Source: Rostrohypoxylon terebratum (Eukaryota; Ascomycota; Sordariomycetes; Xylariales; Hypoxylaceae). From it: DNA of 64,000 nt. Each line of letters opens with the position of its first letter. Within the stretch, counting starts at the first letter, position 1. The DNA is taken from assembly GCA_022497145.1 (NCBI GenBank), contig MU385878.1, forward strand, positions 124,001-188,000, read 5' to 3'. This document shows, one piece after another, positions 47,399 through 58,774 of the stretch. A program made the position numbers and the translations under genes. The notes beneath the pieces were generated by a model. That model was not told the DNA's origin. It was given only the letters and a program-made list of their open reading frames with translations, and searched no databases.

Positions 47399-49984
47399 GG
47401 AGGTATAATAGACAACAAGTACAATAAAGCAGAACCACTGGTACTAACATATGAATCACCTGACACCACCCATGTAGGGCCATTGAGCCCAATCGATCAT
47501 CATCGTTCTGTGTCAGTGGAGATTTGCAACAGCTATCAAATCAACCACATATGTAAGCATATAATGAAGGATGAAGTTAGGTGCTCGAAATTTCCCTCGT
47601 ACTATTTACTAAGCTGACGATAGCGTAGAGATACGGAAGTCTCTAGATGAGACGAACATCATTGATTGTGTCAACTTCTACCGAGTACATTGTCTAGAGG
47701 AAATCTTATTTATTAAGTCATCCATAGGATGGCTTAAAACTTCAGAGAGTCAAAGATTGTAACTAAGTTTTGTATGTTCCTCTAAAGTGTACTCACGCTG
47801 ATGTGCGCGGATATATTGTCTTGTACCTGTGTGCAATTTAAGCATATGCTACCAACGTACAACCAGATGAGTCGAACCTTGATCCACAGCTGACTCGTAG
47901 AAATATCGTCTTAGACATCCTTGCCTTTCTTAATTCTTTCCAATGCTTTCTATGCTTTAATAGAGCGTCCCGTGCTGGGAAAACCGCACATGGGATATAC
48001 TGTGTGGGATGACAAGAAAGACTCCGGAAAAGGGGTAAATTCAAAAAAGACCAGGGCGGTTATTTCAACAATACAACTGGAAAACAAATTATTGACCCTC
48101 TCACCAACTTGCTCGCCTCAAAGCTACATCCAACTAGTGGCGTAGCTAGGAAACTCTTCGACACTTCGAGCGGAATCCGTTGGCGTAAACCTTCTAACCC
48201 AAACACCCAACCCTAGGATGACATACGCCCGAGCGCCACAATGATAAGCTTAGGCAATGCAATGCGAGTCTTCTCTAAAACCGGCTTAAAATTCATGAGA
48301 AATGTTGGTAATCTGACTGGCTGAGGGGTGCGGCAAGTCCTGCAACTTGGTGGGATATTCATTCTCAACAGCCCTGGCTTCGAAAACAGCGGTAGCTCAG
48401 TGGCCTGACCACTCCGCTCGATGCCATGATTTACATCAAACGCTGCTGGTGTGCATATTATTCTAAGCAATACCTTGATGTCGTGAGAATTAACAGATGG
48501 AGTAACTGATGTCCACGACAGGGTTTGCAAATCTACGTCTACCAGCGGAGTCCTTGCAACAACATGTTTTGTGACGACATGACTGTATGAGTCTTGAGTC
48601 TGGTTTCATAGTACTAGTACATACACTACTTACTTGGAATGTAAAAGATACTCTGAGTGAAACTGGTGCCTGATATTCTTGGGTTGAAAAGAGTGGGATG
48701 AAAAATAAAGATACTTTGATATTGCGCTTTAACGTTTTTCGAAATTGCTAATAATGGCTAATCGGAGGTTACGGAATAGGTGTCGATGTACCTCTATAAT
48801 TCTCATCCATCAATTACGAGGGTATCAGTACCTACTTCGTAAAAAAAATTCCTTTCCCTACAGTTCGATCTGATCAAGATCCATCTCGGAAGCCGAAGCT
48901 AATGCCTCGGAATTGGCTTCGAGGTGCCAAGTTAGGTTCAATTTCTACTGGGTGTCCCATACCTCCTGAAGTTTTTATGATGTATCCGAATGAAAGTGAC
49001 ATGCTTACTGGCTTGTCTGCCCGAGACACCTGTCGTACCATGCTGTTGTAGGTATCACAAAGGGGCCTTGATAAACAACGATCTGTGATAGTGGCTACTT
49101 GAGAGCCTTGGCAGTTTGACTGTCAAGCCAACCCGCCTACCCTCACAGTGACATTCATTAAGCATATTGCTTTTTGATAGGATTACATACCTGCTTGATC
49201 ATGCACAAACCCTCCTAGTCTACCTCCCCGAGCAGTCCGAATGAAAGATAAGATGCGGGAACATGCATCGTGTACGATGTGAGAATTGGCAAGATATATG
49301 GACCCAAGTCGCTGAAGAAGCAGATCAAGTGGCAACAAGTTTGCAAATTTACGATCGGATATCGCACTCTAAAATGACTGACTGATGATACAGAATGGAT
49401 TCGTGGGTTGGGTATGTCTCCTGCGCCATTTGAACCGTGAAACCAACAACACTAACAACGCCAGCCATCAATGCAACAGCGTGCTGTGATTTGTGGGCAT
49501 CGTAACAACACCGTTTTCTCCTTGATCATAAGAAGGGGAATCATCACCGTTATAAGCAGGTACACATCCATAGGTAGTCAGTCATGCGACCCAAGCGACT
49601 GTACAAACCAACTCCTCAGCCGCGTACGCCGGGAATACCGAAAACTCCGTATGAGGTCGGAGATGACCCATCCTGTTGTACCGTACTCCGCTGAAGATAA
49701 TGCCTATGTTTAACGGGTATGTAAGTAAGCTCTTGGCTCGATTGTCAGCGATATTAGGGGTCCCACTCTACATTGATGACTATCGCGACTAGAATCTTGC
49801 CAAAGATGATACACATACATACCGGTACCTACACATCATCTACCTAGGTAGCCTATCTGCCTATGCATAAGCTGATGGGCTGAGTACAGTGCTACCAAAC
49901 TACACGCGTATTAATGCAATACAATTGAGAGGATAGGGAGCGTTTTAAGACTTCATATTCCTATGAGTGGACACAGATGACACG
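47399..49984. other. Gene-poor DNA, no gene recognised (2.6 kb)
   Basis: Short ORFs on both strands (for example 47838-48044 and 48213-48530, minus) show no domain. A 12-base palindrome CTACCTAGGTAG lies at 49840-49851. Confidence 0.55.
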
Positions 49985-50904
49985 TCACTTTACCAGAAGA
50001 GCCGGCGAGCAGCTTGGCAGCATTCCTCGAACCGTCGTTTCGTGGATACCGAGATACTTGACCGCCCAGCGGACCACGAGGGCCTCGATCTCGGAGGTGT
50101 GTGGTGCGGGATGCGAGACATAAATCGTCTCCTTTGAATCTTTTTGGCTCTGGGGCACGTCGCACGCGTTCTTGGCAAGAAATGCATCTATATCGACGGG
50201 CTACCATCGTTTATGAAGCTGGGGGATGGGCTGGTGAGTGCCGGGCTAGACGTGCTACGGAAGCTCGCCTGTCGAGGATGCACATACATATTTCTGCAAC
50301 ACTGCACTGTCTCCCAGAGATCCTTCCCAGCTGACGTGCAGCACCGTCGCACATCCCCGGAATCCCTCTATCTGCAAGCGCGCACTTATCGGAAGGTGGT
50401 TAAGGTAGAGCCAGCGATATTCTTCTGCATTCCGGCTCTCAGAATGACGAAGCCACCTTCATTCCGTGCGGACAAGTCTCCGCGCGGGATCGGGACGTGT
50501 CGGTGATGAAAAGTGCCGGTGACCTGTTATAGAGGGAGAGGGATGGCTGAGGATGGGCTTGGCTTGTTTCGTTTCCAGAGACGCCAAGAACGCGATCTCT
50601 CGCCTCCGAGAGGTGCCAAGTTCTTGTCGGACCGACGTGTAGCCAGTCTCCTCGCTTTTCGCCCCTAATACCAAGAGATTCGATCTGCGCACAATCGACT
50701 TGGCAGGGACGGCAGTGGAACTTGCGAGTCGCTGGCAAGGCGCGTCGGACTTTTTATTGAGAATCCACTCCATGGAGACGGCGCTGATGTTGCTATTCTT
50801 GAAAACATCATAGATACGAGATATGTAGTATGTTGTCACGTTCTGGATAGCGCATCCTGAGGCCTCGAAGTCTTGGAACCTTGCTTCATAATATTGTCAT
50901 CCCG
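49985..50904 (-). pseudogene. Decayed coding-like patch, identity unknown
   Basis: Two minus-strand blocks have codon-like sequence but are in different frames. Block 1 runs 50904 to 50459, just after a stop, and contains QYYEARFQDFEASG, then NVTTYYISRIYDVFKNSN and ISAVSMEWI. Block 2 is open for 72 codons from 50200 to the stop at 49985 and contains ETIYVSHPAPHTSEIEALVV and RWAVKYLGIHETTVRG. A third short block with FINDGSPS precedes block 2 in another frame and would continue into it after a one-base shift near 50200. I could not assign a family. A broken gene fits better than several unrelated chance ORFs, but a gene with unrecognised introns is possible. Confidence 0.3.
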
Positions 50905-51612
50905 CGTGATGTAGAATCGGAAACAGTACCGTACCTTCGTTGGGTCGTGCTCTAATAGAACTACTAGTACATACGTATCAACATGCGGTATTTTTATTAG
51001 CATTCTTCAGCAGCTGCAAATATGGGCAGATATCTATGGGCTCGTGCGCTGCGCTGCGGACAAAAGCAATAAGGCAAAGCAGCGACGAGTACTAGTAGTA
51101 TGTCTCACGCATCAGACTCGTCAGAATGATTATATCCATTCATAGAGCTGCCTACACAAAGGCGTTGAAGATGCCAGCAAACTAGACTCTCCAGGCTTGC
51201 CACGTCCCCATGCTCCCCCAGGATGATTGACGAGACGGGATGAAGCCGCAGGGATGTGATTGTCGCGCACTAGTAGTACCCGTCTTGGCTGTCTCTGAAT
51301 ATCATCACAGACTGTGGTCTGTGCCGGAAAGGACAAGGAGAGCTAGCTAATTTCGTAATCCGACTTTCATAATCAAAAACAAGCTTTGCCATGGCGATTT
51401 ATTGGATACTCATTTTTGACCCCCAAAAGGAGATACCACCAAGAAGGTAAGACGGCACACGACGGTGAGCAGGTTGAGCAGGGGGAGCTGATGCTAAACA
51501 ACAAGGGGTGGCTCGCTGACGTGGGGAAAACCTGGAGACAAAAATTCAGGGTCCCCAATTGTTGGTTTGTATGTCTTGCTTTGCTTATCGTCGGTGATCC
51601 GATGGCTGCCGT

Positions 51613-51639
51613 CACGATTCCCACGATTCCCACGATTCC
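51613..51639. repeat. CACGATTCC x3
   Basis: Three exact tandem 9-base units in gene-poor DNA. Confidence 0.9.
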
Positions 51640-54600
51640 TGCACCTGTTCTGCAGGCTGAGGAGATTTTCCCAGCGGACCGTGTTCCTTATGGGCAATAG
51701 TGGTCATAACAGTCATACTAGCCATGCTTATAAGCTTGTTGGCACACCTAAAACTCACCGGTTCTTCCGGGCGGTTGAGATCGCTCTTGGTCTAAAAAGC
51801 TTATTCACCGCCACTTTCGTATTAGCTCGCCGATGCTATCGGCTGCAGACCGTAGTGGGCGGGTGACCTTTCTTACATAGTAGTAGAGCGGAACCGCGAG
51901 GCGTCACGATTCGAGGCTCTCAATATTATTGAAGGCGACCATTCACAAGCCATAATTTGCTTTATTGAAACCGGTCTGCCTGTGGTAGTTGTAGTTTCAT
52001 AGTCGTCATCATTTAATATGCCATCGCAGCCATCGGCAAGATCCTAGTCAGACGGCGCTGATTGCTTGTTTAAGGGACCTTCACCGTTGGTTCCTTTTCT
52101 CCCGAGACATACCCCATGGGAAACCATGTCGTTGGTCGAAGGTAGGTTTGGAATATTAAATCCCTCAAATATTTGAAGTCACTCTGGCAGCTGTCTGGTC
52201 AATTTGATACTTCGATACGGATGTATTGAAGGACACGGAAAACCCCAAATTCCAATGGATGACAGAACTAGGTCTGGAACTCGCTTATACATGTGCATGG
52301 TTTTGCAACTCTGACTTCGGTAGTCAGCAATGGAAAAAATATTCCTAATTGCAATGCTGCGATGACAGAGAGAAAACTTGCCGATCTTGTACCTAGCCAA
52401 GAGCCTCAAAAGGCTGACTGCTTCGCCAAGCGTGAATAATTGCCATACATTAAGCTCTTACAGATTACACTGGACTAACACAGCCTGGCACCATATTCTT
52501 GGCCATCTATTTCATTAATTCTCACGCAGAACTGGAAGCAGAAGCAGAAGCAGAACCAAAAGTATCCTCTCACGAACTCGTCGCAATTATCTAGCAGCCT
52601 AGACAGCGTGGCCAAGACGGCTTGCCACATCTCAACCAGATTGTGTAGTTAGAACCATTTTGACAGCAGCTAATGCAGGAGGAAATGCAATGCTTAGGTC
52701 ACGAGAGGTGAAGAGTCTGACCCATAGGAAGCCCCGATTCGTTGATTCGTTACTTGTACGTAGAAGGTACCGCGCGTAACGAAGCTGGACAAGTTTGCTT
52801 TATTGGGACGACTGCAGAAACAAGCGACCCAATGGCCAACCTCATTTACGTGGGGGGAATGCAACGCTCCATCGAGTCTATCTATCGCGGACAAGGTTGG
52901 GGGGAACAGCCCTGTAGAATACTTGGCGGATTGCCAATTTCGACAAACCCGACCTTGTTACGAATGTAACAGCATCAATAATGGAAGTTAAGATGCCTGC
53001 CGCCGGTCTCTGGGAGCGCTGTAGGCTTAAACTGGCGCCAATTCTTCGCACCGCGTACGAAGTATCCGAGTATTAGTTATGAATGCCTACACTAATGCCT
53101 GGATACCCATACCTTAGTATGCTACATATGACAAAGCAACGTAAATATGCCAATTGAAGGGTTGGATCATAATTGCCATTCCGATGTGCTTCTCGAGGTC
53201 GATTTGCTTCTCGTCTAACGGTCAAACAAGTCTTGGCCAAACCTATGAGGGCGCCTACTTGGGATTCAGCCGATGTTCGCAAGCTAGGCGGAGCTGGGCG
53301 AAGATCTCGACCGAAGCCTATTTCTCGCGCACTGTCTGTTAGATATAACCTTCATATATTCAGCTTGGCCCGCCTCGGAAAGGGAATCGGCCAAGGCGTA
53401 TTTTGGTCCATCCTGGCGAGAACTACCTATATAGTATAAACTAGCGACGTCGATAGTCACATTCTAGAAAACCGAGACATTCTATGACATTAACCAATCA
53501 GGATACCGAGATCATTCACAATCCTGCTTGGATAGGGATGTGTCCTGCACCTCGTGGACTATCATTTTCCAACGGTCTCTCGCGCTTGCGTTCTCGCCAA
53601 GTGCACGTAGTCGAGACTTGGAAAGGAAATATATTTTCATGTCGTGATCTTCTTCCTTCTCGTCGCGATCGCGCACTCTCCTGCTTCATCCATCCTCCGG
53701 TGACAAAACAGGACCCCGCTACCTTCGGTAGTTAAAAAGAGGATCAAAGTTTTACGGCGAACGAGATTGTATGTTATACAAAGCCTAGCAAATGCCATTC
53801 GTGCCCTGTCACTCGTGGCGTGGATGATAGGTTAATAAATTTTCATCGGGCTTTAAATCGAGGAACCCCTATAGGGTACCTACCTTGAGCGCTGCAGTGA
53901 TGTCTAATCCAAATCCAAGTGGGAGGTTAGGTAGGTCATAGAGTTGCTTTGGGTATGAGATCTTGAGATCCCTTTTTATGGATGAGTGGATGAGTGGATG
54001 CCGATGCCCGCCAGCCAAAGCCGGCACGGTAAGCAAATCACGAAAGCGCGAAATGCGGCGGCATGCAACCAGGCGACGACACATGCTATTGCCGCCTCGG
54101 AGACCTCTCGGGATGGGTCACATATCCCTAGTGAGCGTAGATGGGTACGTAATCGACCGAAGAAGCAAAAGAGACAACTGTCAAGAGAGAGACAATTGGA
54201 AAGGATGATATTGTACGGTATGTACAATACGTGGGTATCTAAGAATATCTCAATAGTCAAGTACGTACCTACACCTGCCAATGCTGGGCGCGTCAGCGAA
54301 TTCGTACCAAAGATCATCACTTGGCCTTGGCAAGCTTGCGGAAAATGTTGATCGGAATATCTGTAGACTGGCGGTGCCCTGGGCAAGACAGGCAAGATTG
54401 CTAACACTAAACATTTGCCAACATCAATTCGACTTCCCATCATCCGGAACGCGCCTAAGCTGTATCGGCTAGTGCGCCAGCTTTAGTTTCTTAGCCAGCA
54501 TCCTTTGGAAGCTCTTTTGCTAATGAGTATCATTGATCTGGATCCCAAAGACGTTGCGTAAACTAACGGAGGATACTTGTTAATCTAGCCTACATATGAT

Positions 54601-55852
54601 ATGACGCAGGTAGGATCAGGCCTCGAAGTAGGCTGGCTCGTGTCACCTCTCTCTACCAACAATGATGATGAATTATCTCCGTTACACGAGACCTAGCATG
54701 GCGACTGACTCGAAATTCCTCGTAATTGGTGTAATTGTGCCTTTCAATGCACCTTACAATCCTGGACCTGAGCTCTTACATCATTTCGAGAAAGGCACGG
54801 AAAACAATCGGTAACCACGGGTGCTCTACCGTCTACGACAGCTAGGTGGTCTCTTTTTTACGATGTCAAACTCGTTTATTGAACGGTGGAAAATGACAAA
54901 CCCCCTCCCCCCTCCCCCCTTTCGGTCCTTGGCGGGCGGGAGACGAAGGAGGATAATGGCTGGGTTGAATTGCGTAGAAGGCCGCTCTGCCAAGGCCTTG
55001 GTCTAAACTTGTAAGCAGATGAGCGATTCTTGGTATTGCCAATGTTTCTAGTCCCGGTGAAACGATACCAAGCACAAAGTGAGAACTCAATTACACAGCC
55101 AAGAAACCACCAGACGGCAATCATTCAGAGTTACAAGTCGTTTTGCAAATCTGTTTGATGACAGAGCCACATTACAAGTATACTGTTGACGCAAAGACGC
55201 AAATGTATTCTTGGCGTTGGATGCAAGTACCGGTGACTACTCTTACGAAGGAAACTTGTTTTGACTTCCTTTTCTTTTTCTAGAACAGAAGGTCGAAGAC
55301 AATAAAATGCAGGATATCATCTACAATAAGCTGATAGTTCCTCTTCACTGCCGCTTCCTACGACGCAACTAAAGTGAAGCATTTGAGAAAAGTGTCATTG
55401 CACTCCTTTCCTTTCCTAGTGTGTTACAGTATTACCTGCCTCTTGAGACTTGGGTATTTTGTGACCGACCAATCAGAGCAATCAAGATTCCACCCGTGGT
55501 AAGATTACGTAAACACCATTCACATGTATTTGCGCGGTAAGCTCAGAAGTTTTGGAATGTGTATACACGTGTAAGCCGTGATGCTATCACAGGCCATCGA
55601 TTCGGCGTCGTGACCGACAACGAAGTATTCAGGGCAGATTGATGTTCCCTCAAGTTTGCCCAACTAGGACAACACCAATTGCCATTGGCATCACTAAACA
55701 GCCAAGAGTGTCTATGGAATGTAGACGCTAGTCAATAGACTCACTTCAAAGCAAAGTGGCTGAACTTAATAGGTAATAAGCTATGCCTACTCTGTCTTTG
55801 CCTAGCCTCACCATTTATTACTGTACCTAGGTCCTATTCCAAGTTCTGACGC

Positions 55853-55881
55853 CTAGGATTCTAGGATTCTAGGATTCTAGG
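55853..55881. repeat. CTAGGATT x3 plus partial copy
   Basis: Three exact tandem 8-base units followed by CTAGG. Intergenic. Confidence 0.9.
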
Positions 55882-57526
55882 TTCGTTAGTCAGCCTTGAC
55901 CAACAATATTGAAGTGAGTTATTATTACTGTTGTTGAAATGTAATCGAGCATAAAAGTTATGAAGTTGCCTCGGGACGCCGTTGATAGTGGTGGGAATAA
56001 TGGCCCCTAACCCGCCCACTTAGAAGCCACGAACGCCCACGCTAATGCTGGGGCCCTCTGGGGTCTCCATGGACCCAAGAAGCAACTAAGGTTATTAATT
56101 CTTTAATTAATGATCATACTCTACATAGTAGAGTTGTTAAGCGTAACGAATGGCGTCCGAGTAACACAAACCATCAAACCTATCGTCCACATTTCCTCCG
56201 TTTCGCCGCGGTAGTGTCTCTAGCATGAATGTATACAATACCTCCCGCGGTACCTTGCGCTCTCATGGAGCTTTGGATTATATACACGTATGTATCATAA
56301 GTATTACTAGATTCTTAATACCAAGTAATGTGAAAGGATATTATCTGGGATTCTAGGTACTATGTATATACACCTACTGTTAGGATACGTGAGCTGCTAA
56401 GCCGGTTTGGTTTTAATCTGTATTACATAGTATGTACACCGTAGTCAGGGCCGTAATCTCTAGTGTTCCCCATTCTGGCCATCGATCTATATACACGTAC
56501 TGTGTTGTAGGAGAGTAGAACCGCCAAGGCCGCATGGATTTTGCCGCGCAATTACAGCGTACACGTCCTACTGCAAAACAGATTCTGAGCGAGCCAGAGC
56601 CAAACTTCAATAATGTAAGAGGTCGATAGATATGTACGCCAAGATATTTCCTTTCGATCATGAAAGTCCGAGATCGAAGAGGTACTAATATCTTAGATCT
56701 CCCCTTGCCGTTAGAGATTTGAGTTTTTTTTCGTCTTTGGGATTTTGTTATTATTTTAATTGCAACTTGATAAGTCGACGTCAATCCCATTATCTCTGTC
56801 TTATGCTTCTCTCCCCACGTTGTGCTATCCACTCTGCCACTTACGTTTATTGTTCACAAGTATCTTTACTCAGTATACTGCAAATACCGCATATGCCATA
56901 TACTGCATGCCGCTGCTACTCCCTACTCCCTACGCCCAAAGCGCCCTAGCATAGCAACCCTAACCTCAAACCTGAGTCTGATCCTTGACCGGGACACACA
57001 CCACATACATCACTCTTCCTGCAAGCTGCTTCGTCTAGTGCCCCCCCCTCCACAGGGTCCTCTGCAGCTAGCAGTGCAGGATTTGAGTTGCGTTCCGCGT
57101 ATTTTTGTACTATACCTGTCTACCTATAGTATTATAGTATCTCTGTGCTGCTATCTGCTATCTACATGCTCACTGCGCACTTTACTTTCAACTGGGGTGG
57201 TCCTTGAGTGCCATAGTTGTGGGTTGCTCGCATGCACATTACCACTTTGGCCAAAGATCAACGAAAGCTGGCACTAGATTCGACTTACAGACATTATACG
57301 CTCACTGTCGTGTTGGTTCTCCCTCAACCCTTAACTCTATTGTTATAATCGGCCTCCCATCCCCTCACGGACGAAGATTGCTTCCTCCTTTTTCCTGTCT
57401 TTGCCTTGGCACTCGGGCATCGTAGATCTCTGGGACCCTTTATAAAACTTCTGTGGCCCTGTTCGCTGTGTGCGACTACGACATTGCGGCATACCCACCA
57501 CATATAAGCCACCACCACCCACCCAT

Positions 57527-57552
57527 CAGGTATTATAGTACTATAATACCTG
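57527..57552. repeat. 26-bp perfect palindrome
   Basis: The half CAGGTATTATAGT (57527-57539) is followed directly by its exact reverse complement (57540-57552), with no spacer and no mismatch. It lies about 1.2 kb upstream of the kinase start codon. Flanking bases break the symmetry. It could be a dimeric-protein binding site, a cruciform-prone element or chance. Confidence 0.95.
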
Positions 57553-57960
57553 CACCGAAGCTTCGAAGAAGGGACCAGCCAAGACCATCTTGCAGGGAAT
57601 TCTTCTTCCCTTTCTTCGTTACATACATATATAATCGATCTTTCTTGTTCCTTTCTTGTCTCGGATTCCACTTTGGGTGTATACGAGGATTTGTGTTGAG
57701 ATACCCGAAAGCGAGAGAGCGCCGGTCTGCTATTCCCGCCGCCCCATCGAAATTGGAAAAATCGGCCTTGCCTTATCTATACTAGTCCGGTATCGTCAGT
57801 CCGCCTTGTTAAGAGAAACGCCGGGTTCTCTCGTTGTCTACGAACCGAGATTTTAAAGATCCAATCTTATAACAAAGAGACTAAAAAAAAGGAACGTCAT
57901 CGGAACGCCGAATCGAACCGAGCGACCCCGACTGCCGACTACCGAGGGTGCTCCAGCCAT

Positions 57961-57990
57961 CAGTACCATTCAGTACCATTCAGTATCATT
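57961..57990. repeat. CAGTACCATT x3 (last copy with one change)
   Basis: Three tandem 10-base units, the third CAGTATCATT, about 790 bases upstream of the kinase ATG. Confidence 0.9.
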
Positions 57991-58774
57991 CTACATAGTA
58001 TAGGCGTAATTAAGCCGCTACTAGTGTGTAATTCTGTTTGGTGTTTGGGTCTGAGGCTTCCAAGACTTCCAAGACTTCCGAGAACTTGACGTTCGATCTT
58101 GTTGATAAGAGAATTGTGCCTAGGGTGGGATATGGGAAAATACTAGTGAAATTGAGTCTACGTTTTCGGTTACGATTCCAGGAATTCGAATTGATACTAG
58201 CAGACTGTGGAAAAATATCGCTCACGCCCGCGCTCGAACCATCGCCGAAATCCCGCCATCGGTTCCTAAAACCTAAGACTTAAGTTCCTAACAAGCCCTG
58301 GAGGTCCCAGAAGGTCCCATCCATAGGGTATAAGGTTTTTAATAGGTCCTCAGGTCCCAACCGAGTTGTTCGCGGCGCCTTAATTTACTGCGGCAGCCAC
58401 CTGGGATACCACCTGGAATACCATTACCACCTGTACCTGCTGTACTTTACTGTACTAGCTCTAATACTGGTTGCACCTACTTTATTTATTGCTTGCCCTG
58501 AAACTCCCTAAATCGGATTAGGCTTTGCTCGGTGCTAAAGTTGGTTATCAGGCTTCTAACCTACTTAGAAAGCCTAGCGCCTTATTGCCTTATTTGATCA
58601 CTGTCCGCTAGACAATCATCAAGTACAGGCCCCCCCCCCTATTCTTCACCCTTACTCTTTTTAAAATCAATTGACCTTTTCTTGCTTTCTGGTATTTTGT
58701 ACAATACCGAAGTACCAGTACCGTACCTACCGGGCTGTACTTAGGGTACATTTGTACATACCAATCAATTTATA

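Larger units (their letters stand above)
50905..58774. other. Gene-poor DNA and kinase upstream region (7.9 kb)
   Basis: No gene recognised. ORFs such as 51386-51700, 53976-54443 (minus) and 56822-57277 lack domains. Seen: CACGATTCC x3 at 51613-51639, CTAGGATT x3.6 at 55853-55881, an inverted repeat ACTCTAC/GTAGAGT at 56118-56134, a 26-base perfect palindrome at 57527-57552, CAGTACCATT-type x3 at 57961-57990. From about 56700 on the plus strand is pyrimidine-rich, consistent with promoter and a long leader for the kinase. Confidence 0.55.

Noticed and set aside
47838..47900. tRNA-like GGTTCGACTC string on the minus strand
   Set aside because: B-box-like only; no A box or cloverleaf upstream.
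53976..54443. 155-codon minus-strand ORF
   Set aside because: Overlapped by open frames on the other strand, rich in Cys/Leu/Arg in no known pattern, and without splice continuation or domain.
56822..57277. 151-codon plus-strand ORF upstream of the kinase
   Set aside because: Pyrimidine-rich leader sequence with several overlapping frames; no domain.
39970..58774. Heavy RIP mutation as the cause of the gene-poor region
   Set aside because: The DNA is not strongly AT-rich by eye and shows no transposon-like repeat pair; a computed RIP index would settle it.
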